Below, piece after piece: positions 7,914-15,457 of a stretch of 64,000 nucleotides of DNA; within the stretch, counting starts at the first letter, position 1; each line of letters begins with the position of its first letter. The translations under genes were made by a program, and so were the position numbers. The stretch is from contig CALVQK010000002.1 of the NCBI GenBank assembly GCA_944358305.1, forward strand, positions 51,526 through 115,525. The letters run 5' to 3'. Below the pieces are notes generated by a model. It did no database searches, had not been told where the DNA came from, and was given only the letters and a program-made list of their open reading frames with translations. The stretch comes from an uncultured Bacilli bacterium. GTDB lineage: Bacteria > Bacillota_I > Bacilli_A > RF39 > UBA660.

Positions 7914-9200
7914 TTACTTCACTAAAATTTTTTGGATAAAATAGTCATTTAGAAACATTTGGTCTGTTTCAATCCATTTGTTTTTGTTTATTAATTTATT
8001 AGCATAATATAAACCTTTTCCATGATTTTCTCCTTTAGTACTAAAACCTTTTAGTTTCATACTTTTTATTGAAATTATATTATTGTAACTGTTAGATATA
8101 ACAAAATTTATATTTTCATTTGTTTCATATACCTCAAGTGAAACTATTTTTTTAGTTGAATTTTGGGCTGCCTCTAAAGCATTATCTAAATATATGCCTA
8201 ATAAAATGCAAATATTACGAATTTCTTTATCTGAAAGTTTTTTTAATTTATTTGTAATTTTGGGACTAACTTCTACTATCATTTTTACCTTTTTGTTTTT
8301 TGCTATAGCTATTTTATAATAAAGTAAACCTTTTAAGCCACCTTTTGGAATGTTTTTAAAATCTTCTATGGCTTTATCATCAATAATAATACTAAATTTT
8401 AACATTTCGTCAATTTTATTAATAATACTTTTATTTTTTGTCATGTCTCTTATAATTGATAAATTATTCTTTAATTCATGTCTATATAATTGTTCATCAT
8501 CTATCCAATTTTCAAAGTTTTGTGTATAGTCAAATAGAATATTATATTCATTATTAAGTTTTTGATAATTATTTTTTTCGTCTATATAAAAATAAGATAA
8601 TATTATAAAGATAAATATACTTAAGAAAGTTATTGTATAATATGTATTTAATTTAAATATTGCTGTGATATTATAATATAGTAACGAAATTGCAAATATT
8701 ATTAAAATAACAAAAATTACTAGTTTTATATAATTATTATCATATGCTTTATTACATAGAGATTTTATTTTCTTTTTAAAAAATGGTATTTCTGATACTA
8801 ATATAGCTCCTGCATTTACATATATATTATTTAATATTGCTATAGGCACATTGGTTCTTACAAAATTATAAGTAAAAAATTTTAATTCTATTGAAGTGCC
8901 TATTAAATCTATTATTGTAATTAATATTAAAATGTAACCACTAACTATTATTGAGGATACTGTACTTATATCAAATTTTTTCTTAAATACAATTATATAT
9001 GAGAAAAACATTAGTAGAAATGCTAAAGAATTATATTTTTCTTGATATAATAAAGAGATAGGAAGAATTATAAAAAATATGCTTATTATACCTGTTATAG
9101 AAAAAATTTTTTCACTACTATCAAATATTCTTTTTGATATAAAAAGTCCTGTTATTGCTAATGATAACGAACCAACAATTCTAATTATCGCTAGTGACAT
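7914..9200 (-). CDS. agrC: AgrC-like sensor histidine kinase
   Basis: The N-terminal half (about 1-205) is a set of hydrophobic segments, the sensor for the cyclic peptide. The dimerisation box is YRHELKNNLSII, with His241 as the probable phosphorylated residue, and the GHKL ATP-binding domain follows (N box LDNALEAAQ near 335, G box NHGKGLYYANKLI). This is the AgrC/ComD type of kinase (HPK10). It starts inside the end of agrA (20-base overlap), so translation is probably coupled, and it shares a terminator with agrBD. The peptide it senses would be that of agrD. Confidence 0.92.
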   Translation of the reverse strand: MSLAIIRIVGSLSLAITGLFISKRIFDSSEKIFSITGIISIFFIILPISLLYQEKYNSLAFLLMFFSYIIVFKKKFDISTVSSIIVSGYILILITIIDLIGTSIELKFFTYNFVRTNVPIAILNNIYVNAGAILVSEIPFFKKKIKSLCNKAYDNNYIKLVIFVILIIFAISLLYYNITAIFKLNTYYTITFLSIFIFIILSYFYIDEKNNYQKLNNEYNILFDYTQNFENWIDDEQLYRHELKNNLSIIRDMTKNKSIINKIDEMLKFSIIIDDKAIEDFKNIPKGGLKGLLYYKIAIAKNKKVKMIVEVSPKITNKLKKLSDKEIRNICILLGIYLDNALEAAQNSTKKIVSLEVYETNENINFVISNSYNNIISIKSMKLKGFSTKGENHGKGLYYANKLINKNKWIETDQMFLNDYFIQKILVK

Positions 9201-9912
9201 ACTCTATCAACTCCTTTTTACCAGATCTAGATATTAAATTAGTACTCATACCATTAACAAATAATACTTCATTTTCTTTGGTATTATATGTCATTATTTT
9301 ATCGACATTTAGTATTAGACTTTTATGTACTTTTAAAAATCTCTTATCTAAATGTTTTGTAATTGCATTTAAAGTGAATGGTGCTTTGAAAGTGCCATAA
9401 GTTGCGTGAATTATACATCTTTTACTATCTTGTTCTTTTTCAATAAAGATAATATTTTTTAATTCAATTTTATATAATGTATAATTATATTCATAACTAA
9501 GACATTTTTCTCTACTGTTATATTGTTTGTAAATTATTTTTAGAGTCTCTTTTAACTTAGCTTTACAATTATCAAACTTACTTATAAAGTCTAGTAGATA
9601 TAACCTATTAGATAAAGCTTCATATCTATATTCTGCAAAGGCAGTTACAATTATAATAATAGAATTCCAATCATCTAGTTCTTCTCTTATGAATCTAGCA
9701 GCATCTAGACCTGAGCCATTTTTAGTTTTAATATCAAAGAAATAGACCTTAAAACCTAATTCTTTTCTAGCTGTTGCTTCAAACTCTTCTTCATAACTGT
9801 CATACTCATATTTGTTGTACTCAATATCATAGTTCATCATAAATTTGTCAATTTCATTAATTATTAATTCTCTAAATTCCTTTTCATCATCACATACAAT
9901 AAAATTTAACAC
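9181..9912 (-). CDS. agrA: AgrA-like LytTR response regulator
   Basis: The GTG at 9910-9912 after AAAGGAGGAGGTAGTA is the better start; an upstream ATG would add a tail that includes the ribosome site. The product has a receiver domain (acidic pair CDDEKEF near 7-13; Asp60 in VYFFDIKTKNGSGLDA) and a C-terminal LytTR DNA-binding domain (about 150-243, with VHKSLILNVDKI and SRSGKKELIEY). Family members bind pairs of 9-base sites upstream of agr operons. It precedes agrC in one operon. The start of the gene lies just beyond the tagO terminator, where TTGACA occurs but with no matching -10 at normal spacing. Confidence 0.93.
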   Translation of the reverse strand: MLNFIVCDDEKEFRELIINEIDKFMMNYDIEYNKYEYDSYEEEFEATARKELGFKVYFFDIKTKNGSGLDAARFIREELDDWNSIIIIVTAFAEYRYEALSNRLYLLDFISKFDNCKAKLKETLKIIYKQYNSREKCLSYEYNYTLYKIELKNIIFIEKEQDSKRCIIHATYGTFKAPFTLNAITKHLDKRFLKVHKSLILNVDKIMTYNTKENEVLFVNGMSTNLISRSGKKELIEYVTSDN

Positions 9913-9983
9913 TACTACCTCCTCCTTTATACTGCACATACCCTTAAATTTTACCATATATTTCCATATTAGAGGAATTTTGT

Positions 9984-10018
9984 CAAAAAAAAATAGGTGT
10001 TATTTAGCCCTATTTTTT
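9984..10018 (-). terminator. Terminator after tagO
   Basis: AAATAGG (9991-9997) pairs with CCTATTT (10009-10015), extended by A and T runs on either side. On the minus strand it is followed by a T-run. It overlaps the tagO stop. Confidence 0.7.
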
Positions 10019-11124
10019 TGTTTCTTTGTTTTGGGTTCTTTTTTTATTGCTTCGCCTACTTTTTCAATAATATTATCAGTTACTTCTTTATTCTTTTTAG
10101 AAATGACTGTCGTTCTTAGAACAAACCAAACGACAATAATAAAGATAATTATATATAATATTTTACCCATAAAAGGATCTTTCAAAGAATAGAATATTGA
10201 AGCGAAAGCAAAGAGAAGATTAAAGCCATAAATAATTAAAACTGTTGTTCTTTGAGAGAAGTTCATTCCTAATAATTGATGATGAATATGTTCTTTATCT
10301 GGACTAAATGGTGCTTGATGTTTTAAGAGTCTTCTTATAATGGCAAATAACGTATCTAGTATTGGTATACCTAAAATCATTAGTGGTACAAATAAACTTG
10401 TTAACGCCGGTCCTTTAAATTCTAATAGCGTAATTACTGCTATCATAAAGCCTAAATACATCGCACAGTCGCCGCAGAATATTTTAGCTGGATAGAAATT
10501 ATGTAGTAAAAATCCTAATGTCGCTCCTAACATGATAAATGTTAAAATCATAACTAAACTGCCACTACGTCCTTGAAAGAAACCAATTATTCCGATAGTT
10601 AGAAAGAATATACTACTAATACCACCGCTTAAACCATCTAAACCATCAATTAAATTTATTATATTGACACATGCTACTATAAAGAGGATTGTTAAAGGAT
10701 AGGAGAACCAGCCAAAATTTATAGTATACCCAAAAGCAGTAATATTATTTAGAAGGAAACCACCATAAAACACAAGGATAGAAGCGGCAATTATTTGACC
10801 TATTAATTTACTTCTAGCTCTTATAGATTTAATATCATCAGCTATTCCTGTTAAAATTATAATAAAACTACCTATTAAAATAGAGTTCATTTGAACACTT
10901 TCTGTTCCAAATAGCATATAACCGATTAAAAAAGCCAAAAATATTCCTACTCCTCCCAACTTAGGGGTAGCTTTAGTATGAATGTGACGATGTCCTTCAT
11001 CATTTCTAGGAATATCCATTGCGCCGATATGCCTTGCTATTCTTTTCATAAATGGCATTATTAATGCAGAACATATAAAAGTCGTTACAACAATCTTTAT
11101 AGTATCTATTATTTCTTGATTCAT
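10000..11124 (-). CDS. tagO: Undecaprenyl-phosphate GlcNAc-1-phosphate transferase (TagO/WecA family)
   Basis: This integral membrane enzyme transfers GlcNAc-1-phosphate to undecaprenyl phosphate, the first step in wall teichoic acid or other glycopolymer synthesis. The 374-residue protein has about ten hydrophobic segments and the MraY/WecA motifs: HRHIHTKATPKLGGVGIF, NIINLIDGLDGLSGG (the DGLDG loop), AKIFCGDCAMYLG and DKEHIHHQLL. The C-terminus is a lysine-rich cytoplasmic tail. It has its own promoter (11148-11176) and terminator. TagO is preferred because the organism is Gram-positive and no O-antigen genes are seen. Confidence 0.92.
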   Translation of the reverse strand: MNQEIIDTIKIVVTTFICSALIMPFMKRIARHIGAMDIPRNDEGHRHIHTKATPKLGGVGIFLAFLIGYMLFGTESVQMNSILIGSFIIILTGIADDIKSIRARSKLIGQIIAASILVFYGGFLLNNITAFGYTINFGWFSYPLTILFIVACVNIINLIDGLDGLSGGISSIFFLTIGIIGFFQGRSGSLVMILTFIMLGATLGFLLHNFYPAKIFCGDCAMYLGFMIAVITLLEFKGPALTSLFVPLMILGIPILDTLFAIIRRLLKHQAPFSPDKEHIHHQLLGMNFSQRTTVLIIYGFNLLFAFASIFYSLKDPFMGKILYIIIFIIVVWFVLRTTVISKKNKEVTDNIIEKVGEAIKKEPKTKKQKNRAK

Positions 11125-11147
11125 AGTTCGTCCTCTTTTCTAAAATA

Positions 11148-11176
11148 ATTATAACAATTTGAAAAAAGTTTTACAA
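11148..11176 (-). promoter_or_regulatory. tagO promoter
   Basis: TTGTAA, 17 bases, TATAAT on the minus strand, 24 bases before the tagO ATG. The 11177-11310 stretch upstream holds nothing else I can see. Confidence 0.7.
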
Positions 11177-11310
11177 CTGTCATAAATACTTGATTTTGAC
11201 TTAATGAATATTTTACTTCTATATAAATTACTATTAAAAGTTTTAAATATATAATTTAAGCCCTTTTTACTTTTGAAATAAAGATGTTTTTCATATTATA
11301 ACAAATTTCA

Positions 11311-11340
11311 GCAAAAAGAAAAAGCCACTATATAGTGACT
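11311..11340 (-). terminator. Terminator after mreB
   Basis: AGCCACTA (11323-11330) pairs with TAGTGACT (11333-11340) with one GU pair, followed on minus by TTTTTCTTTTT. It overlaps the mreB stop. Confidence 0.75.
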
Positions 11341-12331
11341 AATTATCTTCTAGTAATTTAATGTTATCAAGTAGAACTCCAGTACCTTCCACAACACATG
11401 TTAGAGGACTATCAGCTATTAGAACTGGAACTTTTAATTCCTTTTTTAATACCTCATTTAATCCTTTAAGCATTGAACCTCCACCAGTTAAAATTATACC
11501 TTTATCAACAATGTCTGCAGATAATTCTGGAGGTGTTTGTTCTAAGACATTAGTTGCAGCTTTTATTATTTTATAAATAGATTCATGTAATGCTTCTTCA
11601 GTTTCAGTCTCATTTATTTCTATTGTATTAGGTAAGCCTGTTACTAAATCTCTTCCTCTTACTTCAAGCTTATTCTTTTTATCTGGTTCATAAAGGTTGG
11701 CAAACTCTATCTTAATATCTTCTGCAGTCTTTTCACCTATTAATAATTTATATTTATCTTTAATGTATTTAACAATATCTTGATCAAAGACATTACCAGC
11801 GATACGAACTGAAGCACTATTAACTATATCATTTAGAGAAAGAATAGCTATATCAGTAGTACCTCCACCAATATCTATTACCATATTAGCACTAGGTTTA
11901 GAAATATCCATACCTGCACCGATTGCTGCTACTTTAGGTTCTTCTTCTAAGAATACTCTTCTTGCTCCAGTACGTTCTGCTGCTTCTTTAATAGCATTTT
12001 TCTCAACTGGAGTTACATTGGTAGGACAACAAATTAAGATTCTAGGTCTTGATAAAAAGTTCCTAGCATGGATTTTTCTAATAAAATAATCTAACATTAT
12101 TTCAGTAATCTCAAAATCAGCTATTACACCATCCTTCATTGGCTTAATAGCTTTTACTTTTTCAGGAGTTCTTCCTAACATTTCACTAGCTTCTTTACCT
12201 ACAGCAACTACTTTCTTATTGTCTGTATCGATTGCTACAACACTAGGTTCATTTAAGACAATTCCTTCTCCTTTTATGTAAATTAAAACATTTGCAGTTC
12301 CTAAATCTATACCTATATCTTTTGATAACAT
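11339..12331 (-). CDS. mreB: Rod-shape actin homologue MreB/Mbl
   Basis: MreB/Mbl forms membrane-bound filaments that steer wall synthesis along the cell length. The 330-residue product shows the actin-family ATP-binding motifs: IGIDLGTANVLIY (phosphate 1), DIGGGTTDIAIL (phosphate 2) and GIILTGGGSMLKGL (adenosine). Length matches the family. In Bacillus the paralogue mbl lies beside spoIIID and near spoIIQ; here spoIIQ is the immediate upstream gene, so mbl is the likelier orthologue, but the sequence alone cannot settle mreB versus mbl. It has its own promoter at 12357-12385. Confidence 0.93.
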   Translation of the reverse strand: MLSKDIGIDLGTANVLIYIKGEGIVLNEPSVVAIDTDNKKVVAVGKEASEMLGRTPEKVKAIKPMKDGVIADFEITEIMLDYFIRKIHARNFLSRPRILICCPTNVTPVEKNAIKEAAERTGARRVFLEEEPKVAAIGAGMDISKPSANMVIDIGGGTTDIAILSLNDIVNSASVRIAGNVFDQDIVKYIKDKYKLLIGEKTAEDIKIEFANLYEPDKKNKLEVRGRDLVTGLPNTIEINETETEEALHESIYKIIKAATNVLEQTPPELSADIVDKGIILTGGGSMLKGLNEVLKKELKVPVLIADSPLTCVVEGTGVLLDNIKLLEDN

Positions 12332-12356
12332 CTTATCACGTCCTTTTACTGTTAAT

Positions 12357-12385
12357 ATTTTAGCAGAAATATAATCTAATGTAAA
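12357..12385 (-). promoter_or_regulatory. mreB promoter
   Basis: TTTACA, 17 bases, TAAAAT on the minus strand about 25 bases before the ATG. It lies just after the terminator of spoIIQ, so mreB is not simply read through from spoIIQ. Confidence 0.6.
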
Positions 12386-12397
12386 TTACTTTCTTTG

Positions 12398-12422
12398 AAA
12401 AAAAACGGCTGTTACTCCGTTT
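12398..12422 (-). terminator. Terminator after spoIIQ
   Basis: AAACGG (12403-12408) pairs with CCGTTT (12417-12422) around an eight-base loop, followed on minus by eight T. It spans the stop codon. The stem is short but GC-containing. Confidence 0.6.
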
Positions 12423-13128
12423 CTTCATTAGTGTTAGTATTTTCATCTGTATTATCAGAAGTTGTACCATTAGAAGCTTCATTTTGTTCTTCTGTTTCAC
12501 TAATTACTTGATCAAAATATTTACTAGGATCTACTACACTACCTGATTTGTAAAGTTCAAAATGCAAATGATTTCCTAAATCTTGATCAATTGTATTTGT
12601 ACCACTTTTACCTATTGTTTGGCCTTGAGTAACTGTATCGTTTTTCTTAACTGATACTTCACTTAAGCTTTGATAACTACTAATGAAGTCATTATCATGT
12701 TTTATTTCTACTACTGTTCCAAGAAGTTCATCTTCTCTTACATCTACTACTGTTCCATCAAGAACAGCAACTACGTCAAAGGTACCATCTAGACCAAAGT
12801 CCATACCAGAGTTTTGAATATAAGTATTTTCATGGTAAAGAATTGATTTTTCTTGAGTCTTAGCTTCTGCTTGATAGTCATAGAAATATTTAAGAACTTC
12901 AACACTTTCATTAGTATATGGTCTTATCATTTTTATCTCTTCTTTAATTACTTCTTTATCCCTTTCATTTTCATCAATAATAGATGAATTAACATATTCT
13001 ATGTCTTCTTCAGTAGGATTATTCACTTGCATATTTTGACTTACGAAGAAAGCACCCATTCCTGTTAAGGAGAAAGCAATTAAATAAGCCCCAATAATAG
13101 CTCCTTTTTTTAATCTTAATTTTTTCAT
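12412..13128 (-). CDS. spoIIQ: SpoIIQ-like membrane protein with degenerate LytM domain
   Basis: A single N-terminal membrane helix (about residues 10-30) is followed by an extracellular M23/LytM domain. The C-terminal part keeps NHLHFELYKSG (HxH) but the first metal-ligand position reads NSGMDFG, where active M23 peptidases have an H-x-G-x-D pattern; Bacillus SpoIIQ also lacks this histidine. SpoIIQ pairs with SpoIIIAH to join forespore and mother cell. YQSLSEVSVKKNDTVTQGQ is very close to the SpoIIQ type. I use the ATG at 13126-13128 (GAGGTGATGTTA before it). The tail is acidic, threonine- and asparagine-rich. Neighbouring mreB fits the Bacillus order. The alternative is another inactive LytM protein. 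Confidence 0.82.
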   Translation of the reverse strand: MKKLRLKKGAIIGAYLIAFSLTGMGAFFVSQNMQVNNPTEEDIEYVNSSIIDENERDKEVIKEEIKMIRPYTNESVEVLKYFYDYQAEAKTQEKSILYHENTYIQNSGMDFGLDGTFDVVAVLDGTVVDVREDELLGTVVEIKHDNDFISSYQSLSEVSVKKNDTVTQGQTIGKSGTNTIDQDLGNHLHFELYKSGSVVDPSKYFDQVISETEEQNEASNGTTSDNTDENTNTNEETE

Positions 13129-13189
13129 TAACATCACCTCATTAAGAGTTTTTACGAAAATGAAAAAATTATACTTTAAATTTATTTTT

Positions 13190-13387
13190 TTAAAAAATTA
13201 TAGCAGATTCATATAAGTCATAGATACAATTTGTTACTAAATAGATTAAAGCTAAAGCTAAAAAGAAATAAAATAATCTTGCTTGCCAAATTTTATTTTT
13301 TTTAAAAATGGCATTAATATTAATAGAATCTAAACTCCATATAACAGCAATTGTTACAAATAAATACAAAAAATATTTAACGCTCAT
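13190..13387 (-). CDS. DUF1146 (YwzB-like) small membrane protein
   Basis: The product of about 65 residues has two hydrophobic segments around a positively charged loop (FKKNKIWQARLFYFF), matching the small DUF1146 family of unknown function. In Bacillus ywzB lies close to murA and the atp genes, a similar neighbourhood. A start at the ATG 13385-13387 has GAGG seven bases before it and overlaps the end of rpiB by 11 bases, implying coupled translation. Function unknown. Confidence 0.75.
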   Translation of the reverse strand: MSVKYFLYLFVTIAVIWSLDSININAIFKKNKIWQARLFYFFLALALIYLVTNCIYDLYESAIIF

Positions 13388-13823
13388 TATTTGCCTCATA
13401 AGCTTTTATTTTATTTACTCTTCTTATATGTCTTTCTTCTATAGAAAAAGGTGTTGTTATAAAAGTAATAATTAAATTATAAGCATCATTTGCATTCATT
13501 TTTTCATTTAGACATATAATGTTAGCATCATTATCGTTTCTTGTTTCTAAGACGTCTTCTATATTTGTAACACGAGCTGCTCTTATACCTTTTACTTTAT
13601 TACAAGCAATAGATATTCCTATACCACTGCCACAAATAGCTATACCAAAATCTATTTCATTATTAGTTAGTGCTTCTCCTAATTTAAAAGCATAATCAGG
13701 ATAGTCAACACTTTCTGTTGATGTAGCTCCATAATCTATTACTTCATAGTTAAGTTTTAATTTTTCTAAAAGTTCTACTTTTAATTTATAACCTCTATGA
13801 TCATTTGTTATTCCTAGTTTCAT
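13377..13823 (-). CDS. rpiB: RpiB/LacAB-type sugar phosphate isomerase
   Basis: The 148-residue protein matches ribose-5-phosphate isomerase B: GITNDHRGYKLKVELLEKL at the start, YGATSTESVDYPDYA, the active-site cysteine region ICGSGIGISIACNKVKGIRAA, and RNDNDANIICLNEK. It interconverts ribose-5-phosphate and ribulose-5-phosphate in the pentose phosphate pathway; allose-6-phosphate or galactose-6-phosphate isomerases share the fold. The ATG at 13821-13823 follows AGAGGATAATA. It is the only isomerase of this type in the window, and the absence of lac or tag genes nearby favours RpiB. Confidence 0.92.
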   Translation of the reverse strand: MKLGITNDHRGYKLKVELLEKLKLNYEVIDYGATSTESVDYPDYAFKLGEALTNNEIDFGIAICGSGIGISIACNKVKGIRAARVTNIEDVLETRNDNDANIICLNEKMNANDAYNLIITFITTPFSIEERHIRRVNKIKAYEANNER

Positions 13824-13881
13824 TATTATCCTCTTTTCTTTTTTATTATGTATAATTGACACTTATAGTATAACATAAATT

Positions 13882-13917
13882 AAAATAAAAAGAAGCTTCA
13901 CTTTTAGGCAGCTTCTT
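13882..13917 (-). terminator. Terminator after rpmE
   Basis: AAGAAGCT (13890-13897) pairs with AGCTTCTT (13910-13917), loop of about 12, then TTTTATTTTA on the minus strand. Confidence 0.8.
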
Positions 13918-14128
13918 CTGTTGTTTCTTGTTTAATTCCATATTTTCTATTAAATTTTTCTACTTGTCCTGCTTTAGATGCTCTTCCTTGCTTTCCTGTA
14001 TAGAATGGATGACATTTAGAACATACTTCTACACTAAGTTCATCTTTATTTGACATAACTTCAAATGTAGCACCACAAGCACAAGTAACCTTACATGGTC
14101 TATAATTTGCTGGATTGTTTTTTGCCAT
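13904..14128 (-). CDS. rpmE: Ribosomal protein L31 (zinc-containing form)
   Basis: The 74-residue protein has CACGATFEV and CSKCHPFYTGKQGRAS, the four-cysteine zinc-ribbon pattern of L31 type A. The start at 14126-14128 lies after GGAGAGAAGAAAA; an in-frame ATG upstream would fall inside a leader hairpin. The C-terminus carries an acidic tail (KQETTEEAA) beyond the usual end. A promoter at 14204-14232 and a leader hairpin suggest own control. In Bacillus, rho sits between murA and rpmE; here the toxin-like locus and a lipase-like gene take that place. Confidence 0.96.
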   Translation of the reverse strand: MAKNNPANYRPCKVTCACGATFEVMSNKDELSVEVCSKCHPFYTGKQGRASKAGQVEKFNRKYGIKQETTEEAA

Positions 14129-14148
14129 TTTTCTTCTCTCCTTTCGCC

Positions 14149-14167
14149 ATGATAATTCATTTATCAT
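14149..14167 (-). promoter_or_regulatory. Hairpin in the rpmE leader
   Basis: ATGATAA-5 nt-TTATCAT is a perfect stem in the rpmE leader, about 20 bases before the start codon. Firmicute L31 mRNAs are known to carry autoregulatory leaders; this may be one, but I cannot confirm the specific motif. Confidence 0.35.
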
Positions 14168-14203
14168 AGAAATTATTCCTCTAAGGAAACTAATTCGCTA
14201 CTT

Positions 14204-14232
14204 AATATAACAAATTATTTGAAATTTGGCAA
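14204..14232 (-). promoter_or_regulatory. rpmE promoter
   Basis: TTGCCA, 17 bases, TATATT on the minus strand, giving a leader of about 70 bases. Stretch 14233-14315 between this and the divergent toxin promoter shows nothing else. Confidence 0.6.
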
Positions 14233-14315
14233 GGTTTTTAATAAATTTCCATACTTAAAAATTAAATCTAAAATAGCATTGGCGAAAATTCGTAACTAAT
14301 TTGTAACATCAATTC

Positions 14316-14344
14316 TTGCTATACAAAAACTAATTTGATACTAT
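14316..14344 (+). promoter_or_regulatory. Promoter of the candidate type I toxin
   Basis: TTGCTA, 17 bases, TACTAT on the plus strand. Transcription would start near 14351, exactly where the leader segment that can pair with the terminator arm begins. Confidence 0.6.
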
Positions 14345-14406
14345 ATTTATAAGGAACATTTGATGTGAGTGTCGCCTCCATTCCATTAAAGAAAGGAGGA
14401 AAAGGT

Positions 14407-14502
14407 GTGAAGACAAAGTCTTTTATCTTAAAAGTACTGAAGCTCATTCCTTCTATTTTGATTAGCCTTGCCTTCTTGGTACTAGTCTTAAAAATAGATT
14501 AG
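14407..14502 (+). CDS. Candidate type I toxin peptide (31 residues)
   Basis: GTG start with GAAAGGAGG eight bases upstream. The peptide has a lysine-rich N-terminus (MKTKSFILKVLKL) and one strongly hydrophobic helix ending LVLKID, the usual look of membrane-acting toxins. CCTCC at 14375-14379 can pair with the GGAGG ribosome site, GAGTGTC in the leader matches GACACTC just after the stop, and AGGAACATT at 14352-14360 matches AATGTTCCT in the terminator (14566-14574). A minus-strand TTGACA at 14519-14524 points back across the ORF. It sits on the lagging strand next to rpmE. I do not recognise the family; a regulatory or signal peptide is the alternative. Confidence 0.6.
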   Translation: MKTKSFILKVLKLIPSILISLAFLVLVLKID

Positions 14503-14524
14503 ACACTCTGCATAAGAGTGTCAA
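14496..14524 (-). promoter_or_regulatory. Possible antisense (antitoxin) promoter
   Basis: The minus strand reads TTGACA, 17 bases, TAATCT just past the 3' end of the small ORF. The -35 is consensus, the -10 is poor. A second weak candidate (TTGTAT-17-TAAGAT) lies farther right, about 14604-14632. No antisense terminator was recognised. Confidence 0.35.
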
Positions 14525-14537
14525 CTATTCATTAATT

Positions 14538-14582
14538 ATGAGGTGACATTCACTTGCAAAATCGAATGTTCCTCATTTTTTA
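14538..14582 (+). terminator. Terminator of the toxin transcript
   Basis: ATGAGGTGACATTC (14538-14551) pairs with GAATGTTCCTCAT (14564-14576), imperfect only at one site, followed by six T. It defines a transcript of about 230 bases starting near 14351. Confidence 0.85.
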
Positions 14583-14661
14583 TTGTATGAAAACTTTTCT
14601 TACATATACATCTTATCACATAAGTATCTTTTATACAAGTAAGTCAATCATAATTTTTAAC

Positions 14662-15381
14662 TTATAGATAATTCTCTATTATTTTAATAGCAATCGCTTC
14701 ATAAGCCTCAGCGCTAGGATAGAAATTGGTAGGATTGGCTATATAATCATTATGCTTTTTAAAAAGATTATAAATATCTAAATACTCTATATCGTAGTTT
14801 CTAGCTAATTCTTTAGTTTTATTAATTAGATATGAGTATAGTCTTTCTGTTATTATATTTTCATTAAACGGATTATAATAACCAATTAGGATTATATCGT
14901 CTTTAGCGTATTTTCTTAACTCTTTAAAAAGAGATTCTAATTCTTTTATATTTTCGTCTACTACAGATTTTATTTCTTTATTAGTCATTGTTTCCACAGT
15001 ATCTGTGGATAAAGTTATTTTTGTTAAAAGATCATCCATTCCTATTGACAAAGTTACTAAATTTGCATCGCGAAGACATTTTTTTAAAGATAATGTTTCG
15101 CCTTTTTTAGTTATAGTCCAGTTTGTTTCAAGCTTACTTTTTAAATCTACTATTCTAGTACCACTAGCTGAGAAATCATTATTATATGTTTTTAAGAGTT
15201 TTTTATCTTTCAAGTAATTGGCTATATAGTTACTATAACCATAATTAGTATTACCATTAGAATCTATTCCTACACTTAAAGAGTCTCCTATTGAAATATA
15301 AGTAATCTTGTCGGTATGATTAAAATAATAGATCATATATACTAGTAAGCATAATATGAGTAGACAGATAATTTTTTTCAT
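14662..15381 (-). CDS. SGNH/GDSL-hydrolase-like secreted protein, catalytic dyad altered
   Basis: One N-terminal membrane helix (about 4-20) anchors an extracellular SGNH fold. Block I reads ISIGDSLSVG with the nucleophile Ser, and block III-like SIGMDDL is present. The C-terminal block, normally D-x-x-H-P, here reads TNFYPSAEAYEAIA, so neither Asp nor His is in place. Relatives such as Bacillus YpmR are lipases or acyl hydrolases of unknown substrate. The protein is 239 residues, starting at the ATG at 15379-15381 after GGAGG. A murA terminator sits directly upstream, and its own promoter is unclear. It may be inactive or use another dyad. Confidence 0.75.
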   Translation of the reverse strand: MKKIICLLILCLLVYMIYYFNHTDKITYISIGDSLSVGIDSNGNTNYGYSNYIANYLKDKKLLKTYNNDFSASGTRIVDLKSKLETNWTITKKGETLSLKKCLRDANLVTLSIGMDDLLTKITLSTDTVETMTNKEIKSVVDENIKELESLFKELRKYAKDDIILIGYYNPFNENIITERLYSYLINKTKELARNYDIEYLDIYNLFKKHNDYIANPTNFYPSAEAYEAIAIKIIENYL

Positions 15382-15391
15382 ATTTACCTCC

Positions 15392-15442
15392 AAAAAAAGA
15401 CTAGAGTCATATACTATATTTATATTTCTCTAATCTTTTTTT
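15392..15442 (-). terminator. Terminator after murA
   Basis: A 15-bp stem with one GU pair (15392-15406 with 15428-15442) ends on the minus strand in a run of T. It lies directly before the ribosome site of the hydrolase gene. Confidence 0.75.
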
Positions 15443-15457
15443 AGACTTGTTTTGCTA

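Noticed and set aside
9913..9983. TTGACA at the start of the agrA gap as a standard promoter
   Set aside because: No -10 lies at 16-18 bases; the sequence there is AAATAT. The true agrA promoter is unclear.
14410..14430. GAAGACAAAGTCTTTT as antitoxin terminator
   Set aside because: It has no T-run in the minus orientation and lies inside the toxin ORF.
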